35,850 bases of DNA, taken from positions 1 to 35,850 of the forward strand of contig NZ_JAIMID010000037.1 in the NCBI RefSeq assembly GCF_019966535.1. Reading direction: 5' to 3'. Numbering within the stretch: the stretch's first letter is position 1; every line of letters starts with the position of its first letter. The translations under genes and the position numbers were made by a program. Below the pieces are notes generated by a model. The model was given only the letters and a program-made list of their open reading frames with translations, ran no database searches and was not told where the DNA came from. Shown here in pieces: positions 23,901 through 30,835 of the stretch. This DNA is from Mesobacterium pallidum. Lineage in GTDB: Bacteria; Pseudomonadota; Alphaproteobacteria; Rhodobacterales; Rhodobacteraceae.

Positions 23901-25324
23901 CTTTCGAGCTGCGGAGCGGAGAGGAGGCCGTCAGCGACAAGGGACTTCGGCAAGACTGGGCGATAGGTCGGCACGGGCGGCGGGACAGACGCCATGGCTG
24001 CGGATTGGACAAGTGCTGTCGGGTGCTCCGCTGCGCCGCCGATCCGCATCGCCTGAAGATTATAGGTCTCGTAAACCGTGTCCTGCAGCGCGACGCCCGG
24101 TACGCTCCAGGCTTTCGGCAGGTAGTCGAGCGGGGCCGTCACGACATCATCAAAGGGATGCCGGGCGCGCTCCTCGGCGCGGGCGCGGGTTTCCTTGCGG
24201 GCGGCGTTACGCAGAGCGTACAGGTTGGTGCGGGACTGGCGGTTCGGCACAGACAATGCCGCGCTGGTAGGGCAGGGCGGGGGGTTGCGGCGCGCGGGAC
24301 AATGGGTGAGCACTGCGGAGAGAAGATCGCCCGTGGTTGCGCAGATGGGATGATAGACGGCCTCGATTTCGACAGGTGCGGTCTCGCGTTCGCCCGCCGC
24401 GCGCTTGTCGATTACCGTCAGCCGCGTGTCGATCGTGGTCCCATGCCGCGCGAAGACCTTGCCGTCGATCGCGGCGGAAAACACCACGTCTGCGCTCTGG
24501 CCTATGCGTTGAAACGTCGGCTGGAAACTCTTGGTGGAGGGCCGAAAGCTCTCGCCCGTGATGATGACAAGCCGCCCACCCGGAGCAAGACGTGCCAGCG
24601 CGGACAGAACATGCTGACTGGTCGCCTGCCGAAACCGACCTTCGACATGGTTCGCAGCCGAAAACGGCGGGTTCATCACGATGACCGAGGGCGTGATTGC
24701 GCGGTCGAGACGGTCGTCGATCGAGGCGGCATCGTGATCCGAGACAACAGCATCCGGAAACAATTGTTCCAGCAAGGCACGGCGCGTTTCCGCAAGCTCA
24801 TTGAGAACAAGCCGCGCGCCTGCAGTCCGGGCGAAGATCGCCAGCATGCCGGTGCCAGCGGATGGCTCGAGCACCAGGTCGCCCTCGCGAAACCCCGCCG
24901 CCTGCGCGACAATCGCCGCAAGGGGCAGGGGGGTCGAAAATTGTTGCAGGCGGACGCTATCTTCAGAACGCCGTGTGTGCGAGGGCGCCAGACTGGCCAG
25001 CCGCTCGATCATGGTGAGGAAGGCCTGCGGCGAGGCCGCCTGGCGCTGCATCAGCGCGCCATAGCGCGCGAGCATCAGGATTTGCGCAACCTCGACGGCC
25101 TCGTAGGCGTCCTTCCAAACCCAGGCGCCGCTCGTGTCGCTGGCACCGAAGGCCTCCTCCATCACGGCGCGAACAGCGGCGGCGTCAATGGGTTTGCCAG
25201 CCTCGAACAAAGGGACGAGGGCATTTGCAGCCTGCATCAGGTTTTGAGCAACGCCTGCAGCCTCGGGCAGGGCAGGGGCCTCTGAAAGACATGCAAGCGG
25301 GACGGAATGGGGGTGAGCGTTCAT
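20927..25324 (-). CDS. Giant methyltransferase-strawberry notch helicase (DarB-like)
   Basis: A 1,465-residue multidomain protein. An N-terminal N6-adenine-methyltransferase-like domain has the SAM motif EPSAGTGM (153-160) and catalytic NPPF (218-221). A superfamily 2 helicase of the strawberry notch type follows: FLGDGTGCGKGRQ (518-530) is the family Walker A variant, FDESHAM (628-634) the DExH box, and GLGRTNRTNQ and the GGQNMF region belong to the C-terminal SNO domain. Phage P1 DarB has the same methylase-plus-helicase layout and protects incoming DNA from type I restriction, so an anti-restriction role during conjugal entry is reasonable but inferred. GGAGA precedes the ATG. A very stable hairpin lies 55 bp upstream. 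It is co-translated with the Toprim gene. Confidence 0.88.
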   Translation of the reverse strand: MNAHPHSVPLACLSEAPALPEAAGVAQNLMQAANALVPLFEAGKPIDAAAVRAVMEEAFGASDTSGAWVWKDAYEAVEVAQILMLARYGALMQRQAASPQAFLTMIERLASLAPSHTRRSEDSVRLQQFSTPLPLAAIVAQAAGFREGDLVLEPSAGTGMLAIFARTAGARLVLNELAETRRALLEQLFPDAVVSDHDAASIDDRLDRAITPSVIVMNPPFSAANHVEGRFRQATSQHVLSALARLAPGGRLVIITGESFRPSTKSFQPTFQRIGQSADVVFSAAIDGKVFARHGTTIDTRLTVIDKRAAGERETAPVEIEAVYHPICATTGDLLSAVLTHCPARRNPPPCPTSAALSVPNRQSRTNLYALRNAARKETRARAEERARHPFDDVVTAPLDYLPKAWSVPGVALQDTVYETYNLQAMRIGGAAEHPTALVQSAAMASVPPPVPTYRPVLPKSLVADGLLSAPQLESVIYAGNAHEAHLKGWFKRGEIEGQLMAAAEGDEGAFRLRKGWFLGDGTGCGKGRQVAGIILDNWLKGRRRAVWVSKSDKLIEDARRDWMALGGRESDIVPLSKFRQGSDIRLPEGILFVTYATLRSAEREGKASRLDQVTSWLGAGFDGVIAFDESHAMANAAGEKSDRGDKKASQQGLAGLALQNAVPDARVLYVSATGATVVGNLAYASRLGLWGTGDFPFVTRAEFVAAMEAGGIAAMEMISRDLKALGLYLARSLSYAGVEYEMLVHDLTPPQIAIYDSYADAYQIIHTNLEAALQASGISSETGTLNAQAKSAARSAFESNKQRFFNHLITAMKCPSLIRAIEADLAAGHSAVIQVVSTSEAVMERRLEEIPASDWDDLQVDFTPRENIMDYLMHSFPTQLFEPYTDENGDLRSRPALDADGNPIICREAERRRDDLIEHLGALAPVQGALDQILWHFGGDAVAEVTGRKRRIVKTREGRLKVENRPASSNLGETQAFMDDAKRILIFSDAGGTGRSYHADLGAKNQRLRVHYLLEPGWKADNAIQGLGRTNRTNQVQPPLFRPVATNVKGEKRFLSTIARRLDTLGAITKGQRETGGQNMFRAEDNLESPYARAARRQFFYKLRAGKIDACSYAKFQEMTGLTLDDADGTMKETLPPIQQFLNRCLALRIDVQDAIFEAFGGFLSAIIEDARQAGTLDVGLETLRAEKFEIVDRKVIFEHEATGATATALTVERTDRNDPLALPRVKSICANTEGATLCWNTTSKRAALMVKAPAFMDEDGVPILRVKLLRPMGTEILAASEFSTSHWEEIDDSMFEHLWQTEVAAVPEFTTSKITLICGLLLPIWDRLPADNMRIYRLQTEDGERAIGRLVSQDQLLNVYARLGLDCQIEMAPQEVFGAVMDAKTTLSLLGGYQLRRSLVMGQPRCELIGASGAALPGLKALGCFTEVIQWKTRVFIPVDGIDVLARVLGEHPVGANAANAAA

Positions 25325-25378
25325 CGGCAATCTCCGGAGTTGAGGGTTGGCCCCAGGCCCCGCGCGCACTCTCGCACC

Positions 25379-25399
25379 CGGGAGGGGTCACCCCTCCCG
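25379..25399 (-). promoter_or_regulatory. Very stable hairpin upstream of the helicase gene
   Basis: CGGGAGGGG and CCCCTCCCG are perfect 9-bp arms with a 3-base loop, 55 bp before the helicase start and 51 bp after the parE stop. No T-run follows on the minus strand, so it looks like an mRNA stability or processing element separating parDE from the helicase cistron. Confidence 0.5.
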
Positions 25400-25450
25400 C
25401 CCTGTCTCTCGCTCTTTCATGGCAAAGCCCTGGTGCGAATTTGCCCTGCG

Positions 25451-25750
25451 TCAGGACGGCCGCAGATGGCGAGGCACGTCCATCGATTGATGCAGGATCC
25501 GGATCACAAATATCCTGTCCGGGTCCACCTCATAGAACACGAGGTGCCGGCCCGTGATCAGTTTACGCGCACCCTGCAGGAGATCGGAGCAGTCCGACCC
25601 CATTTGAGGATTGGCGATCAGCCCCTTCAGGGCACGCTCGATGTCGTCGAGATAGCGGTCCGCCTGCGCCGCGCCCCACTGTCGGTCTGTCTCGACCCAG
25701 ATATCGACGAGATCGGATTTAGCCGCTTCAGAGAGATGGATGTCACGCAT
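25451..25750 (-). CDS. parE: ParE/RelE-family toxin
   Basis: A 99-residue toxin of the ParE branch of the RelE/ParE superfamily: LSEAAKSDLVDIWVETDRQWGAAQADRYLDDIERALKGLIANPQMG is the typical N-terminal helical hairpin, then the beta-sheet core with LITGRHLVFYEVDPDRIFVIRILHQSMDVPRHL. The conserved C-terminal RILH..MD pattern and Arg-based surface match ParE proteins, which poison DNA gyrase. It overlaps the antitoxin gene by 8 bases. With ParD it should act as an addiction module for the replicon. Confidence 0.9.
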   Translation of the reverse strand: MRDIHLSEAAKSDLVDIWVETDRQWGAAQADRYLDDIERALKGLIANPQMGSDCSDLLQGARKLITGRHLVFYEVDPDRIFVIRILHQSMDVPRHLRPS

Positions 25751-25994
25751 CAGAAGCGCCGGAGCGGCTCCGCGCCTCGCGCTTGATCGCATCCATATCG
25801 AGCGGACCAGCGTCGCCGGATTGCTTGCCCTCCATCAACGCAACGCGAAGCCGCGCCCGCTGACCTTCCTGTTCTTCCATCAGGCGCAAGGAGGCGCGGA
25901 TCAACTCGCTGGTTGACCCGTAGCGCCCTTCCTTCAACATCAGGGCAATGAATTCGTCCCAATGGGGGCCCAGTGTGACGCTTGTGCTTGCCAT
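25743..25994 (-). CDS. parD: ParD-family antitoxin
   Basis: An 83-residue ParD antitoxin. The N-terminal ribbon-helix-helix (STSVTLGPHWDEFIALMLKEGRYGSTSELIRASLRLMEEQE) binds DNA; the rest, MEGKQSGDAGPLDMDAIKREARSR, is the toxin-wrapping tail. GGAGGTG lies 3 bases before the start, and it has its own promoter at 26020-26048, so it is expressed independently of the surrounding operon. ParD-ParE complexes normally repress this promoter. Confidence 0.9.
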   Translation of the reverse strand: MASTSVTLGPHWDEFIALMLKEGRYGSTSELIRASLRLMEEQEGQRARLRVALMEGKQSGDAGPLDMDAIKREARSRSGASDA

Positions 25995-25997
25995 GTT

Positions 25998-26048
25998 CAC
26001 CTCCGAAATACGCATGAATAACATATATGAGTACTTCACGCATTTCAA
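25998..26048 (-). promoter_or_regulatory. parDE promoter and strong ribosome site
   Basis: On the minus strand: TTGAAA (26048-26043), 17-base spacer, TATGTT (26025-26020), then GGAGGTG (26004-25998) before the ATG at 25994. The -35 overlaps the stop codon of the upstream gene. The AT-rich spacer holds AGTACT and ATATAT palindromes, possible ribbon-helix-helix operator halves. Confidence 0.7.
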
Positions 26049-26692
26049 CTCGGAGGTGGGCTTGCGCCCAGTTCTTCGGCGGCGACGGCTCTGGATCTCG
26101 CCTGTAAAACGAGATGGTCTACAAACGCTCGTGCCTCGGACAGGCAGTCCAGCTCATAGTCGCCGAAGAAGCCCCAGCAGGCGTCGAGCTCCTCGCCGTC
26201 ACGCTCGATGACATAGCCATAGACCCGCCCGCCAAGATAGGCGTCGTAGCTGACGATTTCAGCGCGCAGGATGTCGGCTGCCTTTTCCCGCAGTGCCTTG
26301 GTGACGCGCTTCACATCGAACTCCTTCCGAACCGCCTCAAGCAACACATAGACGTAACCGGCCTGGCCGGAATCCCACGGGCAGTGGAACCCGATGGTGT
26401 TCATCGCGAGGCCGGAATGGTCATAGAGAAACACCGGCAGAAGGATCGCCTTGCGCTCGGCGCGCTCGCGCAACTGGTCCATTGAGAGATCACACTGATC
26501 CGAGACACCCGCGAGATCGCGCAGAAACGACTCGGGGCTTGCGAAATGGTGGCTTTCGCCCAGCCGGTATCTCCGATGCCAGCAGATCAGCGTGCCGAGG
26601 TTCGACCACTCCCGTGGGCTTTCGGGATCGGGGTCATGGAAAATCTTGATGGTGTGGCCGTGATAGGCCTCCTCATAGACAGGGTCGTGCAT
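26045..26692 (-). CDS. Plasmid-operon protein of unknown function
   Basis: A 215-residue soluble protein that I do not recognise by family number. It begins MHDPVYEEAYHGHTIKIFHDPDPESPREWSNLGTLICWHRRYRLGE and contains VFLYDHSGLAMNT and WDSGQAGYVYV segments, followed by VYGYVIERDGEELDACWGFFGDYELD. The many aromatic and His/Asp residues and the GWxxG-like turns suggest a compact alpha/beta domain; similar proteins are encoded on Rhodobacterales plasmids and phages beside DUF6915-like genes. The ATG at 26692 was chosen with AAAGGA about 7 bases upstream; codons above it run through a strong hairpin. The C-terminus reaches the parDE promoter. Confidence 0.7.
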   Translation of the reverse strand: MHDPVYEEAYHGHTIKIFHDPDPESPREWSNLGTLICWHRRYRLGESHHFASPESFLRDLAGVSDQCDLSMDQLRERAERKAILLPVFLYDHSGLAMNTIGFHCPWDSGQAGYVYVLLEAVRKEFDVKRVTKALREKAADILRAEIVSYDAYLGGRVYGYVIERDGEELDACWGFFGDYELDCLSEARAFVDHLVLQARSRAVAAEELGASPPPS

Positions 26693-26716
26693 GTCGATGT
26701 CCTTTCTTGGAACGAA

Positions 26717-26754
26717 ATCGACTCGCCAGGCCGATTGGGCGCAGGCGAGTCGAT
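26717..26754 (-). promoter_or_regulatory. 11-bp perfect hairpin in intercistronic spacer
   Basis: ATCGACTCGCC and GGCGAGTCGAT pair perfectly around a 16-base loop, 25 bp before the start of the 26045-26692 gene and 42 bp after the stop of the upstream gene. There is no T-run. It probably acts on the mRNA as a stability or processing element. Confidence 0.55.
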
Positions 26755-26796
26755 CTGGTTGTGATGAGTTGGTTGGTGAGGTTGCCGCCCGTCGGA

Positions 26797-27273
26797 TCAG
26801 GCGGCGGCGCGGTTCTGGCGGTGCTGAACGTGTTCGACCGAGACCTTCAGCAGCCATTCCTCGAAGCCGAGAATGGTCTGGTGATTTGCCACCGCGTGGC
26901 TCCAGACCGCGCGCGGATCGCTGCCGATCTGCGTCGGGTCGTTGTCGATCCGGCCGTTGGCCATCCACGGTTCCGGTTGGATGCGTCCAAGCCAGTCGGC
27001 CAGCGACGGGATGCGCCCTTGGCAGTCTTCGCGCACATGTTGTTCGCCGATCCAGCGGATCGGCACGACCCGGCCCGCGCTGTTGGTCAGGCTTCGCCCA
27101 AACAAACGCTCAGCTTCGAAGATCCCGAGCGTGTGGTGCCGATGTGCTCGGTGGGTGAAAAGTGCGAGGTGTTCCTTAGATGAGTCGAACCAATCGTGCA
27201 CATATTGGTAATCATCTGGAACACCTCCGAACTTTCGGGCCGAGCTTTCGGCGTGGTGGAGGGGATGTGCCAT
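26797..27273 (-). CDS. DUF6915 family protein
   Basis: A 158-residue protein beginning MAHPLHHAESSARKFGGVPDDYQYVHDWFDSSKEHLALFTHRAHRHHTLGIFEAERLFG, a histidine-rich pattern I associate with the DUF6915 family. The cluster of conserved His/Asp residues (H3, H6, H7, H26-D27, H41, H44-H47) suggests a metal-binding, possibly hydrolase-like, fold, but no catalytic activity is known. A C-terminal segment TILGFEEWLLKVSVEHVQ is helical. The start codon lies one base after the stop of the DUF6878 gene, so the two are coupled. Confidence 0.72.
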   Translation of the reverse strand: MAHPLHHAESSARKFGGVPDDYQYVHDWFDSSKEHLALFTHRAHRHHTLGIFEAERLFGRSLTNSAGRVVPIRWIGEQHVREDCQGRIPSLADWLGRIQPEPWMANGRIDNDPTQIGSDPRAVWSHAVANHQTILGFEEWLLKVSVEHVQHRQNRAAA

Positions 27274-27274
27274 A

Positions 27275-27658
27275 TCAAAGCCCCTCATGTTCGGTGGTAT
27301 TGGTCGCGATGTAGCGGTTCGAATGACTGACATCGATGTTGTCAGTCGCGAGCACCCAGGTCAGTTCGCCATAGCCACCTTCGTTGTTCTCGAACCCGGG
27401 GCTGAGCGCATAGGCGAAGTCCCAGCCGAAATCTTCGACCCGGCGGCGCAACTCTTCTGAGAGAGAGATCGTGTCTGGCGTCACGACGACATCTTCGATA
27501 TTGCCGGAATCGCCGTAGCCTTCGTATTGCACCTCGATCTTCGTCACGCCGACGGCACGCAGTTCGGAGAGAAGGGCCACGCGGGTCACAACCCTCTGTT
27601 CGGCGGCGCGTTGCTGGGCTTCCAGCATCTGCGCGTAAAAATCATTCACTTGTGTCAT
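27275..27658 (-). CDS. DUF6878 family protein
   Basis: A 127-residue acidic protein: MTQVNDFYAQMLEAQQRAAEQRVVTRVALLSELRAVGVTKIEVQYEGYGDSGNIEDVVV at the N-terminus and ENNEGGYGELTWVLATDNIDVSHSNRYIATNTTEHEGL at the C-terminus. The YEGYGDSGxIE and NxGGxGE...D...D...HxxRY signatures match DUF6878. It is found with DUF6915 and Toprim genes on alphaproteobacterial plasmids. No enzymatic motif is recognised and the function is unknown. Directly coupled to DUF6915 downstream. Confidence 0.75.
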   Translation of the reverse strand: MTQVNDFYAQMLEAQQRAAEQRVVTRVALLSELRAVGVTKIEVQYEGYGDSGNIEDVVVTPDTISLSEELRRRVEDFGWDFAYALSPGFENNEGGYGELTWVLATDNIDVSHSNRYIATNTTEHEGL

Positions 27659-27737
27659 GTCTTCGATCCTTTGGAATTGAGGGAAGGGGAGGGCGACCTT
27701 TGCATCAGATCGCCCAGGAGGTTTCCTGCGGGGGGCT

Positions 27738-28034
27738 TCAAGCCGCGGCGTCGCCGCGTTCGTCACCCGTCCGGTCAACCAGGTTGAAATACAGATTCTC
27801 AGTCGCGCGCTTGAACCCCGGCGGTTTGCGCGGGGCGAGGCAGCGCACTGAGGCACTGCAGCTCTCGCCATGCTCCATCGCGAACTGCGTCACTTGGTCG
27901 ATCAGGTCGTCCATGCCCGCGGCCTGGATGCGCTTTTCCGGGTAATTCGCCATCATCTGGAACTGTGTGACGACGAAGGCGCCGTCGCGGTGCGCGGGAT
28001 AGAGGGTGATCTGATAGTCGAGTGTCTTGGCCAT
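27738..28034 (-). CDS. Small plasmid-operon protein of unknown function
   Basis: A 98-residue soluble protein, MAKTLDYQITLYPAHRDGAFVVTQFQMMANYPEKRIQAAGMDDLIDQVTQFAMEHGESC and a basic C-terminal half. I do not recognise a named family. It has an N-terminal two-strand segment and a helix, and GGAGA about 8 bases before the ATG. Upstream is the structured spacer with hairpin B (28099-28125). Confidence 0.65.
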   Translation of the reverse strand: MAKTLDYQITLYPAHRDGAFVVTQFQMMANYPEKRIQAAGMDDLIDQVTQFAMEHGESCSASVRCLAPRKPPGFKRATENLYFNLVDRTGDERGDAAA

Positions 28035-28098
28035 CTCTGGTCTCCTGCGGCGGGCGGAACGCGACCATCGCGCCCCATGGAAACCCGCCAGCGCGAAA

Positions 28099-28125
28099 GG
28101 ACCGCCCTTTGTGCAAGGGCGATCC
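28099..28125 (-). promoter_or_regulatory. Homologous RNA hairpin, copy B
   Basis: Arms 28099-28109 and 28115-28125 with a 5-base loop. On the minus-strand RNA all 11 pairs form, one of them a G-U pair that would be a C-A mismatch if the plus strand were transcribed. It is homologous to copy A (28595-28621), including the flanking GAAACCCGYCAGCGSGAAAGG on the plus strand. Confidence 0.6.
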
Positions 28126-28150
28126 GAGGTGATGTTGAAGAAGAGGGGCG

Positions 28151-28531
28151 TCAGTATTCTGACGGCAGAAGCAGGGTCAGGACGCGGCGGGTTTGCGCGG
28201 GATCGGATGGCTCGGGAGAGCCATATTGATAGTCGACGTCGTACAAATCGAGCTTGAACCAGGTCGTGGTCCCGTCGAAGTCGATGACCCCCATCTCGTG
28301 CCAACCATGGGGGTCACTGTCAGCGTTGAACGCGTCAAACGAAGCGACGCGGCGGGTGAGAGCGAGCTGGGCGTCCGGCCCTAGTGCTGCAACACCACGG
28401 GTCATGACAAACTGGCCCTGCGGCGCATCGGCGACGGGGGTGGTCCTGAGAATGGAGCGACGAAAGGCATCATTTTGCCCGGCGATCAATTCGGTTTCCT
28501 TGACGGGATCGATATCGAGTGTGGTGGTCAT
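28151..28531 (-). CDS. DUF3768 family protein
   Basis: A 126-residue protein of DUF3768: IAGQNDAFRRSIL near the N-terminus, VMTRGVAAL, then FDAFNADSDPHGWHEMGVIDFDGTTTWFKLDLYDVDYQYGSPEPSDPAQTRRVLTLLLPSEY, the most conserved part of the family (ENDPHGEHDFG...KIDYYD). It is a small soluble alpha/beta protein of unknown function, common on alphaproteobacterial plasmids and phages. A GGAGAA site precedes the ATG. It sits between the two homologous hairpins. Confidence 0.85.
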   Translation of the reverse strand: MTTTLDIDPVKETELIAGQNDAFRRSILRTTPVADAPQGQFVMTRGVAALGPDAQLALTRRVASFDAFNADSDPHGWHEMGVIDFDGTTTWFKLDLYDVDYQYGSPEPSDPAQTRRVLTLLLPSEY

Positions 28532-28594
28532 GAGAATTCTCCGGGACGGGCCAGCCGATCAGACACCGGCTGCGTGAAACCCGTCAGCGGGAAA

Positions 28595-28621
28595 GGGCCG
28601 CCCTCTGCGCGAGGACGGCCC
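28595..28621 (-). promoter_or_regulatory. Homologous RNA hairpin, copy A
   Basis: Arms 28595-28605 and 28611-28621 with a 5-base loop (TGCGC on the plus strand). On the minus-strand RNA one pair is G-U. Compared with copy B, the third pair (G-C to A-T) and the innermost pair (C-G to T-A) changed on both sides, preserving the stem. A second stem (CAGCCG/CGGCTG) lies between it and the DUF3768 start. Confidence 0.6.
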
Positions 28622-28657
28622 AAGGCTTAGGTCATGATCGGATCGGTTTTCGCCGCG

Positions 28658-30835
28658 TCAGGCCGCATCCTCGCTCAGGAAGGCGGGCAAGGACGACGGT
28701 TCATTGCTCTCAGCGTCGCTCAGAGAATCTTCGGCGGACAGATCTCCCTCCTCGGTCTCCGGCGCAGCGCCTGCCGTGTCGGCACCAGCCTCCGTCGCAC
28801 CGGCAAACACCATCCCGTCGGGCAGCCACCGCGTCGTCTTTGCAACCGTCGCGGCGTCGAAACCTTCCGTCTCGCTCGCCGCTTCTGCGAACGCCCGCTC
28901 CATCGCGGCCGCGATATCGCCCTTGCGTTCGCGATTGCGATCCTCGGCGTAGTCGTCACCGATCAGCTTGCGCGCCGTGGCCACCGCATGCCCCTTGTTG
29001 ACCCGACCCCAGTAGTTTTGGGCAGTCGGGCGCCAGCAGGCAGCCACATCAACATCGAGCCGCGCGCCGATCTCCTCGATGATCGGGGAAGGACGATTGT
29101 CGGAGGAAAGCTGGGGTTTGACCGCGAGACCCGTCGCCCAGGCGAAAAGCGCCTGCTTGTCCGCAATGGGCAACGCCGACATCGTCCGGAAGTCCTCGGG
29201 TTTCTGAAGCTTCATCCAGTCCGTGGCGAGGTCTTGTTCCAGCGCCTCGAGCATTTTTTGGGCGACGGTGTCCGCGTGCAGCACTTCGCGGTCTTGCGCC
29301 TGGAAGGGCCGGATCGAGATGTCGAGTGCCTCGTTGCCGTAGGACCGCCCCAAAGCCTGTTCGCAGAGCGCGTAGAGCATCGCATCGAAGGCCACCTCGA
29401 AATCAGCCGCCAGATGCGCCCTGAGGATGTGCTGGCGCGTGGCACGCAGATCATCCGCCAGGCTCGCCGAAATGCCGTCCGCCTTGCGCAACGTGGCCGC
29501 GGGGTCAGAGGTCGGCACTGGCGTGGAGGACGTCGGCGGCGTCACATGTGGGCGGGCGGGGGAGGAGGCATCACCCGCATCAGCACTATCTTCGTCCGGC
29601 ATGGCCGCAGCAGGGATATCTTCTGGCCGCACCAGGCCTTTCTCGACACGTAGCGCACCGTCATGACCGATGGTCAGAACCACGCCCGCAATGGCGCGAT
29701 CTGCGTCCGCGAAAGGTTGCCGCTCGCGCTGCAGGGCTTCGATCTCGCGCAAACGCGGCTCGATGGCGTAGTATTCTTCGGTCTCGGCGTCGGTCCAATC
29801 CTCGCCGTCATTCTGCGCCGCCAATTCCTCTTCGCGGGCGATGAGATGCTCTTCCTCGGCGAGCAGATCGGGATCGGGTTCGATATCCTGCGGATAGACA
29901 CGCCCGAAACTGCGAAACGCCCCGTAATCCACAGAGAGATGCACCTCGACCCATTTCCATGTCCCTTCAAAGGGTTTGGCCGCGGCCTGCAGCTTCTCGA
30001 TGGCGAGACGCTCGAGGAGCTCAGGGTTTTCCATATGGGCGCTGGCGCGATCGTCGAAGAGGTCGCGCAGCAGAACGCCTCCCGCCGCCTCATAGGCTTC
30101 GATGCCGACGAAACGCCCCAAGGCCGAGTTCGCAGAATGCGCGGTCTCGGTCAGTTGGCGTTTGATGCTTTGCGGGTGGATGTGATAGCCGCCCTTCACC
30201 GCGTTCCAGACCGCCAGTTGCCGATCGTGGTCGTCGGTCAGCGTAAACGCCATCACGCATTCGAGGGTCAGATCCCCCGCGCGAAATCGCTCGATGATTT
30301 CGGGCGCGACACGGGCGAGTTTCAGCCGACGGCGTACCAGGTCGACGGAGACACCGAATTTCAGCGCAATTTCGTCCTCGCTGCGCCCTTCGCCAATCAT
30401 CTTGTCGAAAGCTTCGAACTGGTCCGCCGGATGCATGGCTGCGCGCTGAAGGTTTTCTGTGGCGGAGGTGAGGATGGCGTTGCGTTCGTCCTCGACGAGG
30501 CAGGGCACCGGGTGGTCTGCGGGGATCACACCGTCCTCGGCCAGCTGTTTCAGCGATTTGAGGCGACGGCCACCGGCGTCAACAGCAAAACGTGTCTCTG
30601 ACAGCGCATGAACCACTAGGTTCTGTTTGATGCCTGTCTCGCGGATGCTGGCGAGGAGTTCGGCGTCGTCGCTAGCGCTCGCGGCGACTTTGCGGACGTT
30701 GAGTTGGCTCGGCTCCAGCTGGTCGAGCGGGATCATCCGGATGTCGGCGGCGCCGTCAGGCGCAGCCGATCCGGCGGTTTCGGTTTTCTTTGAGGTGGCG
30801 GGTTTCGAACGCGTCGTGGTTTTGGTCTTGGCCAT
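28658..30835 (-). CDS. Large ParB/Spo0J-like nuclease-fold protein of plasmid operon
   Basis: A 725-residue protein. The lysine/threonine-rich start is followed by a ParB domain: IPLDQLEPSQLNVRK (35-49), LLASIRETGIKQNLVV (60-75), GGRRLKSL (88-95) and TENLQRAAMHPADQFEAF (126-143), then an HTH (about 153-172, EIALKFGVSVDLVRRRLKLARV). These are the CTP-binding and DNA-binding parts of ParB-type proteins. The long C-terminal half is acidic with a segment rich in P/T/S (about 450-490). This type is distinct from RepB and, on plasmids, leads operons with strawberry-notch and Toprim genes; a partition role is unlikely because RepA/RepB already exist. It is the first gene of the minus-strand series and is preceded by an AGCCCG/CGGGCT hairpin and a candidate promoter. 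Confidence 0.85.
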   Translation of the reverse strand: MAKTKTTTRSKPATSKKTETAGSAAPDGAADIRMIPLDQLEPSQLNVRKVAASASDDAELLASIRETGIKQNLVVHALSETRFAVDAGGRRLKSLKQLAEDGVIPADHPVPCLVEDERNAILTSATENLQRAAMHPADQFEAFDKMIGEGRSEDEIALKFGVSVDLVRRRLKLARVAPEIIERFRAGDLTLECVMAFTLTDDHDRQLAVWNAVKGGYHIHPQSIKRQLTETAHSANSALGRFVGIEAYEAAGGVLLRDLFDDRASAHMENPELLERLAIEKLQAAAKPFEGTWKWVEVHLSVDYGAFRSFGRVYPQDIEPDPDLLAEEEHLIAREEELAAQNDGEDWTDAETEEYYAIEPRLREIEALQRERQPFADADRAIAGVVLTIGHDGALRVEKGLVRPEDIPAAAMPDEDSADAGDASSPARPHVTPPTSSTPVPTSDPAATLRKADGISASLADDLRATRQHILRAHLAADFEVAFDAMLYALCEQALGRSYGNEALDISIRPFQAQDREVLHADTVAQKMLEALEQDLATDWMKLQKPEDFRTMSALPIADKQALFAWATGLAVKPQLSSDNRPSPIIEEIGARLDVDVAACWRPTAQNYWGRVNKGHAVATARKLIGDDYAEDRNRERKGDIAAAMERAFAEAASETEGFDAATVAKTTRWLPDGMVFAGATEAGADTAGAAPETEEGDLSAEDSLSDAESNEPSSLPAFLSEDAA

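Noticed and set aside
20963..25285. Long plus-strand open frames opposite the methylase-helicase gene (20963-22360, 23429-25285)
   Set aside because: They mirror the third-position GC of the real minus-strand gene, have arginine/glycine-rich composition, no ribosome sites and no recognisable domains.
28634..30601. Plus-strand open frames opposite the ParB-like gene (28634-29653, 29663-30601)
   Set aside because: These are antisense shadows; the minus strand has clear ParB motifs and proper start signals.
28658..30835. Second partition system based on the large ParB-like gene
   Set aside because: There is no ParA partner next to it, the replicon already has RepA/RepB, and the protein is more than twice the usual ParB length.
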